Positions 1 through 11,433 are shown, numbered from the stretch's first letter. The stretch is DNA of 64,000 nt from Stenogyne calaminthoides (GCA_037126765.1 JBBCBC010000022.1:16211758-16275757); one strand, 5' to 3'. The notes: generated from the letters alone by a model not told the origin. Program-made: numbers and translations.

Positions 1-311
1 TTAGATCTCAAAACCCCTGAGTATGACATGTTCAAAATGATCTAAGGTAGATTAGAAAACAGGTTTCAGTATAGTTAGTTTAGGAAAATATTTGTAAAAT
101 GTATAGTAAGCAGATATCTCTGAGTTTATAGATTAGGCACACACTGAGGGCGAACTCAGTAGGATGGCCAAAGTACCTGAAGACTCAAAAGACTTCAGAA
201 TACTCAGAAGAACCTGAGTATCCAGATCGCCCTGAAGACTCAGATCAACCTGAAGACTTGAAGACCTAAAGTTTATCTACCTTAGGACAAATAGACTGAG
301 GAAGTCTTACA
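1..311 (+). mobile_element. LTR D, left half (plus-strand copia LTR split by element A)
   Basis: This is the start of a plus-oriented LTR related to the LTRs of element A. The bases from position 1 (TTAGATCTCAAAACCCC) match the reverse complement of the outer end of A's LTR near 2341-2360, so only about 36 bp of the LTR lies outside the window. The LTR resumes at 15072 after element A. Whether D is a solo LTR or the 3' LTR of a larger element cannot be told, because the left side is not in the window. Confidence 0.8.
307..311. repeat. Target-site duplication of element A, left copy
   Basis: The five bases TTACA directly precede the TG of A's left LTR and are repeated at 15072-15076, directly after the CA of the right LTR. 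Five bases is the usual duplication length for copia integrases. Confidence 0.9.
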
Positions 312-2392
312 TGTTGGTCCCAGTGAAAACGAGTCTTACACGTGTATGGGGGGGGAATACACGGGTCTTCAATGATTTTAAAAACATTTTCTTTACTGAG
401 GTCAGCTTGGGTCAGGTTGTCTTGATGATTTGGTCCTGAGAAGCACAAATCGCTCTGAGTCAAAGTCTATCTGAGATAGTGATCCTGAGCTGCTTTCAGA
501 TACTGATCCTGAGTTTTCAGAGATCCTGAGCTGCTTGGATCAGATAACTAACTTACTGAACCCTCAGGAGAGTAAGTTCAGTTTGGTAACTATCTGTTCT
601 AGCTACTCAGATGTGCGGAATGGTTGGCCCTAAGTTTATACTCGTTTTATGCTTTGCTGAAAACCTTCCTTGTTAATGGAACAATGATTAGGCTGTGATT
701 CAGTTCAGATGCAACTTCAGTGGATTGGTTCCAACTGAATATCAGTGAAAATATGCATTCAGTTTAAAGATATGCAACAGTTAATCAAAACAAAACAGAA
801 AGCAAAGAACACAGCAAGTTATAGTGGTTCAGAGACTCAAGCTCCTACGTCCACTCTCTCTGACTCTTCAGAGAAATTCACTAATCACTTCCTAAGGTTT
901 TCTGACTACCTCTGTAGTTTACTAACCTTTCTATTTTGAGCTTTCTGACTACATCTGTAGTTTACTAACTCAAAACACACACAAGCTTTCTGACTATCCA
1001 AGATAGTTTACTCACTTCTTCTCTAGAGCTTTCTTACTACCTCCTTGTAGTTTACTAACTCTTTACAACTCCAATCTCACCAACAATCACACTCAAACTA
1101 CCTTACAAAGGGTTTGGGGTTTCTTGATTGGTTTCCAACTAGGATGAGATATCCTTTACAATTAAGAACAATGCAAAGGCTAGGATATCTCGACTAAGCT
1201 TTTGATATATCTTATCAAGCTAGGCTTAGAGGAATGAGCTCTCTTCGATATAAAGCACTTGGGAAATTCTTGGGTTTTCGAGTGCTTCAACTTGCAATAA
1301 TAAGTTTGAGCTCTTGAGTTGCTTACAAATTTCCCGTAACCTTCAATGTAGATGGTCACAAGTATTTATAGGCAAACACCAAGGTCACTCTTAAAAAACT
1401 ATCCGTTGGAAGAGATAGCTTCGTGAGTTTCCTCTTATGGTGTGTGATGAATGGCTATATTTAGGGTTTGAGACTCCCTTGCACGTTTTAGGCAATAGCC
1501 TTTCATTCAGCTATTCAACACTTTTTGCAGTCTAGAACTTAGTACTTCTGACATCTTTTCAGTGACCTGTCGTTGTTAGTGTCAGTAATGTACAGTGTTG
1601 TCTTCTTCTTTTTGACTTTTGTCTCCAGTTAAAGGTAGACAAACACAACGACTCTTTTTAGTTACCATCTCTGAGTGATATAACCTTAAGAACAATTTGT
1701 CTTAGTTCCTTTTGTCTGCATGGGAATGTCTTGGGTAATATCTATTTTTCTAAGCAATCGCGTTCTTCTCTGTATTGAATCCTTCAGATACATATTTTTA
1801 GTGCCTCAGAACATTCAGGTTTATACTGAGCATTCAGTACATTACTGAGTCTTCAGTAATTACTGTGCCTTCAGTATCCTTCAGTCTTCAGTTCTTCAGT
1901 CTTCTGTCTTCTGTGTCTTCAGAGTCATCTGAGTCTTCAGGGTCTTCTGAGTCTTCAAGGTCTTCAGAGTCTTCTGTGTCTTCAGAGTCATCTGAGTCTT
2001 CATGGTCTTCTGAGTCTTCAGGGTCTTCTGAGTCTTCACATATATACTGACTGATGTACTGAGTCTTAATGCTGAGTCTTCAGTTTCTCAGTTTCATACT
2101 GAGTCTTCAGGTTCTCAGTTACACACTGAGTCTTCAGTATCTCAGTTTCATACTGAGTCTTCAGTTTCTCAGTTTCATACTGAAACTTCAGTTTCTTCAG
2201 AAACTTACTGAGTCTTCAGAATCATCAGAATCTATCCTGATCTATATCTGTTGACTATACATTTAGCAGATAACATCCTGAACACTCTAAAACTGAATCC
2301 TGACTCAACTATCAAGATTATCCTTAACATGTCATACTCAGGGGTTTTGGGATCTAATCAAAATCTCTCTTTATTAAATTCATCTCCCAACA
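312..2392 (-). repeat. Element A 3' LTR
   Basis: On the plus strand the repeat starts TGTTGGTCCC and ends CCCAACA. The same sequence recurs at 12950-15071. A TATA box on the minus strand (TATAAATA) lies at 1363-1370. The part around 1870-2240 is a low-complexity run of GAGTCTTCA-like units. A hairpin with CGTGTA/TACACG arms and a G-run loop (341-363) is present here and in LTR D but missing from A's right LTR. Confidence 0.92.
1870..2240. repeat. Degenerate GAGTCTTCAG-type short tandem repeats in A's LTR
   Basis: About 370 bp are built from variants of a 9-12 base unit rich in CAG and CTG. On the plus strand it yields Ser/Glu-rich or Leu/Ser-rich open frames that are antisense to the element and are not genes. 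The equivalent stretch in the right LTR (14450-14880) is altered in a patterned way. Confidence 0.8.
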
Positions 2393-2406
2393 ATTTCCCC
2401 TTTTTG
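2393..2406 (-). other. Polypurine tract of element A
   Basis: On the minus strand CAAAAAGGGGAAAT abuts the TGTTGGGAGA start of the 3' LTR. This is the expected priming site for plus-strand DNA synthesis. Confidence 0.85.
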
Positions 2407-2925
2407 ATGATGCCAAAACCTATCTTGTTACAAAACACTTAACCTATACTCAGGATTCAATTTTTCCTATTACAAGATTGATTTATCTCCCAACAATTTC
2501 TTCAGTAATGAATTTCCAAACAATTTCATCACCAAAAAAAAAAAAATGTCTCCCAACAATTTTCTCAAGAGACAATCATTCAGGCATATCAAAAGTAAAA
2601 GACATGTAAATTAAGATAATGAGATATTATCTTTTGAGCAAAAATGATAAAGTTTCATTGATGATAGGTAGACAGTTACAAGTTACAATGAATCTTATCT
2701 AAAAAACAAAAAAAACAAAAAGACAAAAAGATAAGAATATTACAAGAGTCTTCTGAGTTGATCTTCAGTCTTCTTTTGCTTTTCTGCTCTGGCTCTTCAG
2801 TTCTGATCTTCCACCTCATCAGCAGGCACTCCAAGGTTGAACATTCCATAATATCTTCTTTTCAGCGCATCTCTTTCTTTAATGATATCAGGATTGTTCC
2901 CTGTCAGGCCCAACTGAGTGGCGTA
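2407..2925. other. Untranslated stretch between aORF and 3' LTR of element A, with LTR-edge repeats
   Basis: I see no coding sequence here. On the plus strand the 14-base motif TCTCCCAACAATTT of the LTR edge (2383-2396) is repeated at 2486-2499 and 2549-2562. On the minus strand these are AAATTGTTGGGAGA copies upstream of the true LTR start. An A13 run precedes the last copy. Confidence 0.6.
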
Positions 2926-5900
2926 CTAAGCAATTTCTTGAGAAATGGCTACTTCATTTACTAAGCCATTTTCAAGTCTAGGAGGAGGGTAAGAGTATGG
3001 ACCAGGGGCTGTTATCTGCACCTTCCCTTCATCCGCAAGATTGATCCATCCTTGAAGGTATTTTGGATAGAAGGTCAGGAGATAGTCAATGAACGCCTCA
3101 TTGGGATCTGAGCTTTCTCCCCTCCATTCTCTGAGCACATCATAGTAGAACCCAAAGGTTCTCCTGATTTCTTCCCATGCATCGTTGAGCTGGATTGGCA
3201 TCCACTTGTCAACATGCGACGATTTCTGTGCTTGTGCTGTCCCTCTTCCCTTGCTCGCGAACCTCTTGAAACCACTCCTTCTTTTCTGCTCTTCTTCCAT
3301 CTTCTTTCTGATCACGGGTACACCAGAAACAGAAGCAGCAGTTTTCTTAGCTTGCTCAATTTGGAGTGTTTTCAGAGCACTTCTAGTGTTGAAGACCTTC
3401 TTCTGGGGCCTTCCTCAGACTCTTCAATATCCTCAATCAGCTTTCTCTGAATTGGCTTAGAAGCCTTAGCTCTTTTGCCCTTAGGCTCCTCGAACGCCAC
3501 AACTTTTCTTTTAATTGGCATTTCAGCTCCAGCTTGGCTTGTTCCAACTCTTCTACCACTCAGTTTTTCTGCAGCAACTTCTTGCATTGTTTCCTCTGAA
3601 ACCTGAGTGTAAACTGGCTTCTCCACCTTCTTAAACTTCAGCTTCTCAGTGGCCTCTATTTCCTTCATGACTTCGGCAACAATTTTCTTTTCAGCTTCCT
3701 TGATCGTCTTGCCTTTCAGAGTTTGATCCAATAATTTCCTGAGATCAGCACCGGGTCTTTCCCCCTTCTTGGATCCATACTCTGGTAGAATCCTGGAGAG
3801 TGCTATGTCCATATGATATTGATCTTTACTGACACTCCGCACCTCCCCTGCCAACTGATCCTGCTCCTCCTCGAGCCTTCTAAGGTGGTTCTTCGCCACT
3901 GAGAATTCTTCAGACAGATGAGCAAATTTGCTAGAGAGAGCTTCCTTGAAAATGTCTGTCATATTGGCCATGAGCATTGAGCTCATCTCCTCAACAACAT
4001 TTTTTACCAGCATCTCATTCTTCTATGCCAATTTAGCTTCTAGAGATTCAGTTTGCTCCTGATGCTTCTGCTTCAGCTCTGCGTTCAGCTCAGCTTTGAC
4101 CCCCTCCATCTTCTCTTCTAACTTTCCTTCCATGGAGGTCAGCTTCTCAGTCATAGAGTTCTGAAGTTGCACCAGTTCTGAAGAAGAACTCAAGCTTTCA
4201 ATCTTCTTAACCTGGTTGGCCAATACCTCCTCGATCTGAGCAACTTTGGTCAGGATTGGCTCAACCTTCTCCAACTTTTCCATCACAGGGGTGAGATCAA
4301 TCTCAGAAGCATATCTGAATTGCTGTGTCTCCTTAGCTGGCTGTTCATCCTGAGTCTCAGTCTGAACCTGAGCTTCAGTCTGAACTGGGGCTTCACCCTG
4401 AGCTTGGGTGTCCACCTGAGCCTCAGTCTGCATATCAGACATTACAGATTTAAAGATAGGTACTTCAGTAATCCTGGCATAATTGTTAATAGTGCCAAAA
4501 GTTACCTGAAGGCTAACTTCAGTCTGAGGATGTTCGACAGCAGCCTCTTCAGCATCAGTTAAGTCTTTCTCCTTCTGAGATTGACTCTCATCATCCCCTT
4601 GTTGGTCCCCATCCCGAGATTTGTCTTTGGAGCTCGGGGCACCAACTTCCGCAGCCTTCCTCTCAGCAACTTTCTTCTTAACCAACTCATCAAAGTCAAA
4701 CGTTTTCATTCAGAGCTTGGTTTTCCTGAATCCTGAGAATTCAGTGAGCAGAGTTGTTTCCTCGTTCCACCAGTCTTCGCCTCTGAATGAAGCTATGTTG
4801 AGCATTTCTGGAAGAGTCTGGTTGAGGATGAAGACCGTTGACCTCAATCTGAAGAAGATGCCTTGGAGGTCAGGGAATGAGCTAAGCTCAGGGTAGCGGT
4901 CAAGAATGAACTATTCCCCCTTGCTTCGCCATTCAGTCTATTCAGCTTCACCCTTCTTGAGCATCGGGCTCTCAGGTTCAGTAGAGAAGTCTGCTGAAGG
5001 ATAAAGTAAAAGATCACTCAGGAGCTCATCAAAGTTCATCGGCTCTTGAGGCTCAGCAATTTCTGAGGGTTGGGGAGGCAGCTCCTCAGTCTGAATCTGA
5101 CTTGGTTTTGAGGTCTGAGCTGGCGCCTCCTCAGTAGGAATTTCAGTTTGCTCCGAGGTCTGAGTGGGCATTTCCTCAGCAGGAATCTGAGCATCTTCTG
5201 CGGTCTGAGCCGGCACTTCCTCAGAAGGAATCTGAACTTTCTCTGAGGTCTGAGGTCCTTGGAATATTTCTTGAGAGAACTTTTCAGAACTTAGCGACGT
5301 CTCAAGAACCTCAGAGAAGACTTGCTCCTCAGTTTGATCCTGTGTTTGTGCCGTTGAGATAACCTGAGCCAATACATGTAAAGGAGATTTCTGAGCTTGT
5401 TGGCCCTCAGGTTGAATCTCCTCAGCCTCACTCTCCTGATCATCATCAGTGAGAACCACCATCCTTTTGCACTTTGGAGCCAGGGTCTTCTTCTTCAATT
5501 TTTCACCCTGCTCCTTCTTGGCCTCCAACAAAGCCTTCCCCCTGGCTTGTTGGGTTTCTTCAGCAGCAGCAGCAACCGGTGATTCCACCTTCTTCTCTAT
5601 CTTCCCTTTGATGGTCCTCTTTGCAGCAATGGGCTTGAATATTACTTTGGACTTAGGGAAAGGAGTAGAGTTGGCAAAGATATCCTCCTCCTCTCGACAC
5701 ATTTCCAAAATAAAAACTATTTTGGTGGCATGGAGGATCTTGACTTTGATCGAAATTGAGCCGTCCTCCTTTTTTATGACCTTAGCTTGCTCACTCACCA
5801 CCTTGATCAGATACTTCAGCCAGTTGAAATCCTTGGTGGGTGAGTCCTCAATAGCCGCCATCAATCGGAGTTTGGGAGTGCTAATCTGCTCAAAGCTCCC

Positions 5901-6400
5901 CGATCGACTCATTATACACTTGCTCACAATATCCATCAACACTCTGTACTTTGGCCTCAAATGTCGTTTATGTAAGGTCGCCTCAAACTTAACAGGATTC
6001 TCAGTAATCCTATCAAGATACTCTTGCTCTCGACCTAACATATACAAAGTGGGATCATCTCCCCTATTGCACAACTCAAAAATATCACTTAAATTTTGAG
6101 GGACTATGTACAGCTCCCGAACAAAATCTATATACTTCGATGTATGCTCTAAATGCGAAATAGAACCTTGGACTCAATATTATCATCCTCATCTATTTCC
6201 AAATTAGAAACGAACTCTATTACCTCGCGAGAATACTCCACGTCCGGTCGATTTGCAACGAGGTTCGTCAGTTTTGCCAATCTGATCAAATGAAGCGCCT
6301 CTTCTTCATGTTTGGCGTTGGAAGTACTCTCCAGAGATATAACGTACTCATACCAAGGTTTATTGGTTTCGGCCAATTTATCCAAAATGGTATAAGTCAT
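2926..6400 (-). pseudogene. Element A additional ORF (env-like position; unknown function)
   Basis: A gene in the same sense as pol, between pol and the 3' LTR, now split into pieces at 6149-6400, 4938-6074, 4023-4709, 3372-4013 and 2926-3315. I take the ATG at 6398-6400 as start because it follows a telo-box and a TATA-like box. The N-terminal part has an aromatic and leucine-rich pattern, including PKYRVLMDIVSK and FNWLKYLIK. It resembles the 'putative plant transposon protein' domain found in extra ORFs of plant LTR elements; this is by eye and uncertain. A Lys-rich then acidic region follows, with four 15-residue repeats at 5070-5249. The C-terminal half (3372-4709) looks like a long coiled coil. 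No clear transmembrane segment or signal peptide was seen, so an envelope role is not supported. B and C carry homologous genes. Confidence 0.7.
5070..5249 (-). repeat. Four 15-residue tandem repeats inside A's aORF
   Basis: Exactly 4 x 45 bp, each encoding a variant of T-[SA]-E-x-x-[QE]-I-P-x-E-E-x-P-x-Q. The register is kept throughout. The result is an acidic, Pro/Gln-rich segment just before the end of the central open stretch. Confidence 0.8.
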
Positions 6401-7002
6401 TTTGGGAATTTGAAGGTTTAGGGTTTTCGGAGTGATGAAGATTTTCTGGGCAAAAGGGGTTTTTATTTGCAGAGTGATTTGGGAACGAGGGTTAAATAAA
6501 AATGGCTTGAATGGCTTACAAAAGAATATATAGACCGATTCGTGGGAAGTCGTATCGGTTTTGTGAGAATCAACGGTTAAGATTAATCCATGATTAATCG
6601 GGTATGCGAAAGGACAATCTTACGAAAATTAAGCCGCCATTTTAACCTCATTGGTGATTAAAAGCAACAGAGCATTTAATGACTGTTGACCTTCCTTGGA
6701 ATTTCAAAGATCCCGCCCAAAACATTCTTCAGGTGTTTTGTATTTATTGCAAATGATTACTGAGTTTCACTTAGGCAATAGATGAGTTGCATGAGTCATT
6801 ACTTCTTCAGACTAATTTCCCTATATCAGTCTTACTGAGTATTGACCTTGATAAAATGTCAGTATGATACTGAGTACTGAACTTCAGTACACCTGAGTTT
6901 CTTCAAGACTCAGTTCAGTATTTCCTATTTTATCCTGAGTTTCTGAGTAGAATTCTGAGAAAACTTCATTCATCTGAAAACCTTCAATTATTCAGATTTA
7001 CT
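6401..7002 (-). promoter_or_regulatory. Pol-aORF spacer of element A with promoter-like motifs
   Basis: No coding sequence. On the minus strand a TATA-like box (TATATATT, 6525-6532) lies about 125 bp before the aORF ATG. A telo-box (AAAACCCTAAA, 6417-6427) lies about 17 bp before it. Telo-boxes are common in plant promoters and 5' leaders. This suggests, but does not show, that the aORF has its own transcription start. The part next to pol (6730-6990) is CAG/CTG-rich, like the LTR. Confidence 0.4.
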
Positions 7003-8832
7003 CTATACACCTGGATCCAACATCCCTAATTCAACTGATAGTTCCTGAAATGTTGATTCAGCCAAAGGTTTAGTCAAGATATCAGCTCTCTGCTTATCAG
7101 TATGAATTTTCTCCATCCTGATGTCCTTTTTCTCGACATGATCTCTGATGAAGTGATGTCTGATATCCACATGCTTGCATCTGGTGTGCAATACCGGATT
7201 TTGTGAGATAGCAATAACACTATTATTATCACAAAATATGGGTACTTCATTGGCTACAACTTTATAATCTCTTAATTATTGTCTGAGCCAAAGAATCTGT
7301 GTACAGCAGCTTCCTGCAGCCATGTATTCAGCTTCAGTAGTACTGGTTGCTACTGAGGTCTGTTTCTTCGAAAACCAAGATATCAGCTTACTTCCAAGAA
7401 ATTGACAAGTTCCTGTAGTGGACTTCCTGTTAATTCTACAGCCTCCATAATCAGCATCTGAATAACCAGTTAACTCAAGGTTATCATCAGCTGGATACCA
7501 TAATCCTCTATTCACTATGCCCTAAAGATACTTCAGTATCTTTTTGGCAGCCTCCATGTGACTTGCCTTAGGATTAGCTTGGTATCTTGCACATATCCCA
7601 ACAGCAAATGTTATATCAGGCCTACTTGCTGTGAGATAGAGCAATGATCCAATGATCCCTCTATAATCAGTGTGACTTACTGATTTGCCTTCAGGATCAG
7701 GATCCATCTTGTAGTTAGTATTCATGGGAATTCTAACTGCATTGCAATTCTGTACACCATATTTTGCAATCAGATCTCTGGTGTACTTTGCTTGGTTGAT
7801 GAAGATTCCTTCCTTTGATTGTTTCACTTGAAGACCTAGAAAGAAATTCATCTCCCCCATCATAGACATCTCAAATTTGCCTTTCATCAGTGTAGAAAAC
7901 TTTTTACACAATTGATGATTTGGAGATCCAAAAATGATGTCATCAACATATATCTGAACTAGTAAGATATCTTCCCCATCTTCTATCCTGAACAAAGTTC
8001 TATCAACAGTTCCTTTGACAAAACCGTGGTCAGTAAGAAATTGAGAAAGAGTATCATACCATGCTCTTGGTGCTTGCTTAAGACCATACAAGGTTTTTCT
8101 GAGCCTGTAAACTTGGTCATTCTATCTGAAACCTGGAGGTTGTTCCACATAAACCTCTTCCTTAAGCACACCGTTCAGAAATGCACTTTTCACATCCATT
8201 TTATAGACTGTGAACTTCATGTGGGCAGCATATGCAAGAAACAATTTGATGGATTATAGTGTTGCAACAGGTGCAAAGGTTTCATCATAATCCAAGCCTT
8301 CTTCTTGGGAATAACCTTGTGCAACTAGCCTTGCCTTGTTTCTTACAATTTTATTGTTCTCATCTCTTTTATTCTTGAATACCTACTTGGTTCCAATAAC
8401 ATTGTGCCTTTCAGGCCTATCCACTAGCTCCCATACTTCATTTCTTGAGAATTGATTCAGCTCTTCTTGCATAGCAGTAATCCAAAAAGAATCTTGTAGA
8501 GCTTCATCAATCTCAGTAGGCTCTTTCTCTGATAGGAAGCAGCAGAATAGTGCACTTTCACCATGGAACCTTCTTGTTTTAACACCTTCAGTTAGATCAC
8601 CCACAATCTGACTTATAGGATGACTATCTAACCAACTTCTTCTAGATGTTCCCCCTTCAATAGTATCCTTAACATTTGAAATGTTAGGTTCAGGCAGTTC
8701 ATTAAATTCAGGGAACAACAGAAAAGGAGAAAGGGAATCATCTTCCTCAGGGGAAATTCCATTCAGAACATTGTCAGTGACATTTGTTCCCCTTTGGTTG
8801 ATAGTTTCAGAATTTGCCTCAGCTATGACCAC
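7003..8832 (-). pseudogene. Element A pol: reverse transcriptase and RNase H
   Basis: The copia RT copies element RNA into DNA, and RNase H removes the RNA strand. Visible in order: the RT entry region with AMQEEL and NEVWELVDRP (8383-8832), FAPVA, the first catalytic Asp in MDVKSAFLN, LYGLKQAPRAWYD, the catalytic IYVDD (7522-8091), GSLLYLTASRPDI, then RNase H with ADYGGC, STTEAEY and CDNNSVI, ending in RADILTKPLAE (7003-7515). Catalytic residues of RT and RNase H are kept. However, stops or shifts fall near 8382, 8280-8100, 7520 and 7275, so no full product can be made. Length and order match intact copia pol. The product would normally be cut from a gag-pol polyprotein inside virus-like particles. 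Confidence 0.88.
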
Positions 8833-9146
8833 ATCTTCATTGGCATCACATACCTGAGTCTGAACTGGTGTCTGTTCAGATTGGTCACCTTTGGTGTGTT
8901 GGCTTTCCGAGTCTCACCATCCTCGAGTTCCATCCTCGAACTTCTTTTGTGCGAGTCCGAGTCACTTCATTCATAGAAGGTGACTGACTTCTTCTTTTCA
9001 GGTTCAGTAGATGATTTGTCATTCTTTTTCAGGCTTAATCTGGTGATTCTCTTGGTCAGTTCTTCTGCATCATGTTCCTATTTCTTCTGAACACAAGTAG
9101 ATTCATCAAAAACAACATGAAGTGTTTCCTCCACAATAAAGAGTCC
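8833..9146 (-). pseudogene. Element A integrase C-terminal / RT linker (decayed)
   Basis: This 314-bp stretch joins the integrase piece to the RT piece. In-frame remnants rich in Lys/Ser/Glu can be followed with stops, as expected for the variable integrase C-terminus of copia elements. No separate gene is seen. Confidence 0.5.
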
Positions 9147-10398
9147 CTACAGTTTGTAAACTCGGAAAGCTTTACTAACTTCAGAATATCCTAAGAATAT
9201 TCCTTCATCAGCTTTGCTATCAAATGTTTTCAACTGATCTTTACCATTATTGTGTATGAAACACGTGCAACCAAACACACGAAAGAAAGAGACAAGAGGC
9301 TTCCTTTCATTCCAAATCTCGTATGGTGTTTTGCCTTGACTCTTGGTCAGCATGGATCTGTTTTGAGAATAACATGCAGTATTGATAGCTTCAAAAAAAT
9401 CTTTTAGGAATCTCGACCCCAATTTATCATCATTGTCCTTGCAGCTTCTTTTAAAGTCCTGTTCCTTCTCTCAGCAACACCATTTTGTTGGGGGGTCCTT
9501 GCAGCTGATGTTTCATGAGTAATTCCATTTGCTGCACAATAATCAGATATAATATGATTTATAAATTCAGTTCATTTGTCAGATCTGATTTTCACCACAC
9601 TCAGGTTCTTTTCAATACTGAGCCTTTTCAGTAATTCAGGCAGCTTTATCTGAGTCTTTTTCTTACTGAGTAAGAATATGACCCAAGTATATCTTGAGTA
9701 GTCATCAACTACTACGAGTGTATATTTCCTGCCATTAGTGCTCACTGGTGTTACTGGACCAAAAAGATCCATATGCAACAATTGAAGTATTCTCTCAGTA
9801 GAAACATCTACTTTGCTTTTGAATGATGATTTGACTTGTTTTCCTTTTTGGCACGCATCACAAACATGTTCCTTACTGAACACTTCATTTGGCAACCCTC
9901 TCACAAGAGCTAATCTTGCAAGCTTATTCAGGGTTTTGAAATTCAGGTGATTCATTCTTTTATGCCATAACCAACTGGTATCTGTGTAACTTTTAGCAAC
10001 CAAACATGTATCTTTAGGAGTTGAACTCCAATCAGCAAGATACACATTTCCTTTTCTTGTACCAGTTAGTAATATTTTCTGTGAGATATCATCTTTCACA
10101 TAACATAAGTTCTTTGAGAACTCATCATTAAAACCCTTATCACAGAATTCGCTTATTGAAAGCAAATTATGCTTCAATCCAGATACATATGAAACACCAT
10201 GAATATGAACTGAATCGATTTCCAAAGTTCCATATCCTTCAGTCTGTCCTTTGGAGTTATCTCCAAATGTGATTTGAGGGCCTCTTTGTTCAACATAGTC
10301 ACTGAGTATCTGCTTGAATCCTGTCATATGTCTTGAGCATCCACTGTCAAGATACCATACAGCAGGGGCAATTTCATCTCCACAGTGCTATGTGATCT
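9147..10398 (-). pseudogene. Element A pol: protease tail and integrase
   Basis: The aspartic-protease signature WYLDSGCSRHMTG is at about 10330-10357 (DSG codons 10340-10348). Next come the pre-integrase zinc region (WHKRMNHLN ... CDACQKGKQ) and the integrase core with first Asp in HMDLFGPV and second Asp in KIRSDK. The frame ends right after that second Asp at a TGA (GGA to TGA, about 9572). The third acidic residue follows in the decayed stretch 9423-9571 (TPQQNGVAERRNRTLKEAA), and the C-terminal part with FGCTCFIHN and EGIFLGYS is open at 9147-9422. Protease would cut the polyprotein; integrase would insert the cDNA. With the nonsense codon, integrase cannot be complete. Confidence 0.87.
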
Positions 10399-10505
10399 TC
10401 AATCAGCTCAGTGCCCTTGTTTTTCTCCTGAAAAACAGATCAATTCTTAGGTACCCAATTTGTGTAGGGTCCTACCATGTTAGTTGTACCTTTCGGAATC
10501 CAAAT

Positions 10506-11433
10506 CTACCTGACAACTCTAATCACTTTAGAGTGGCTGATCTGTCCTCCATATACATCTACATACACATTTACTACTCTGGGTGCCTTAGCAGTTTCCT
10601 GTGTATGAGTGCTAGCCTTAGCATGAACATGAGCCTTAGAGTTTTTCTTTGGTTCAGGCCTTTTGTTCCATTGCTTTGGCTTCTGTGCAGCCGGTCTGAA
10701 TCTTTGCTGACTCGGGTTCAGGTAACCTTTACCCTTAAGCAAGTGGGGTTTAGGTTGCCTGTACTGAAATAAGGGTCTTTCAGTATTCTGAGGACTTGGT
10801 CTCTTCAGTTGAGAATGTCTCTGCTGAGTGTTTCTCTTCTGAAGATTCCTCTGCTGGTTCAGTGCAGATCCTTTCTGGTTTTCATTCTTAGCCTGAGGCT
10901 TCGAAGTACTTGTCTGAAATTTTCCAACTGAGTGCTCAGGTTTTCTAGCCTTCACCTGAGGTTTGGGCTTTCTTACCTGATCATTTTGTTTTACTAGAAC
11001 CAGAAGTCCTTTTCCCTTGTCTAACATCTTGGACATTTCTTCAGTTTGAAGTGTAGGTGCCACTGGTTTAACAAATATTGTCTTCTTGCTAATTGATGCA
11101 GCATTCAGATGACCTTGTGAGGTTCCCCCTGGAATGTATCCCAATCCAGATTTTATAGTGGCAGATCTCTGATAACTCTGAATTTCATCTATTACTTTAG
11201 ATGTAGTATTCAATAGAGTTAGCTTCTTCTGCACACTATCCTCACATTTCTATAAAGTTTCATGCTTCTCAGAGAGGTCATTGAACTTGGTTTTGATCAG
11301 CTGAATCTCTTCAGTGGATTTCTCTTGCTTTTCAGTTAGGGTCACTATCAACTTCTCTTTCTCTGAGAGTTGTACTTTCAGAACATCCAGTTCATCAGTA
11401 GCTCCCATTAATTGAGAAGTGATTTCAGTATTT
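10506..11433 (-). pseudogene. Element A gag-protease linker
   Basis: An open stretch of 242 codons (10506-11234), preceded by a decayed coiled-coil-like part (11235-11433). The sequence is rich in Lys, Gln, Pro and His (QKRNTQQRHSQLKRPSPQ, for example), basic and low in complexity, as in the long spacer between the gag zinc knuckle and the protease of large copia elements. B has an equivalent at 42481-43037. No catalytic motif is present; RNA binding is only an inference from the charge. Confidence 0.65.

Noticed and set aside
1865..2050. Ser-rich plus-strand open frame (SSESS repeats)
   Set aside because: Product of the GAGTCTTCA-type low-complexity repeat in an LTR that runs the other way; no promoter or conservation.
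5449..6099. 216-codon open frame on the plus strand
   Set aside because: It lies antisense over the aORF of element A, has no recognisable motif, and its Leu/Phe-rich make-up is the complement of Lys/Glu-rich coding sequence.
2926..6400. Calling the aORF a true envelope gene
   Set aside because: I saw no signal peptide, transmembrane span or fusion motif. Position alone does not justify the name.
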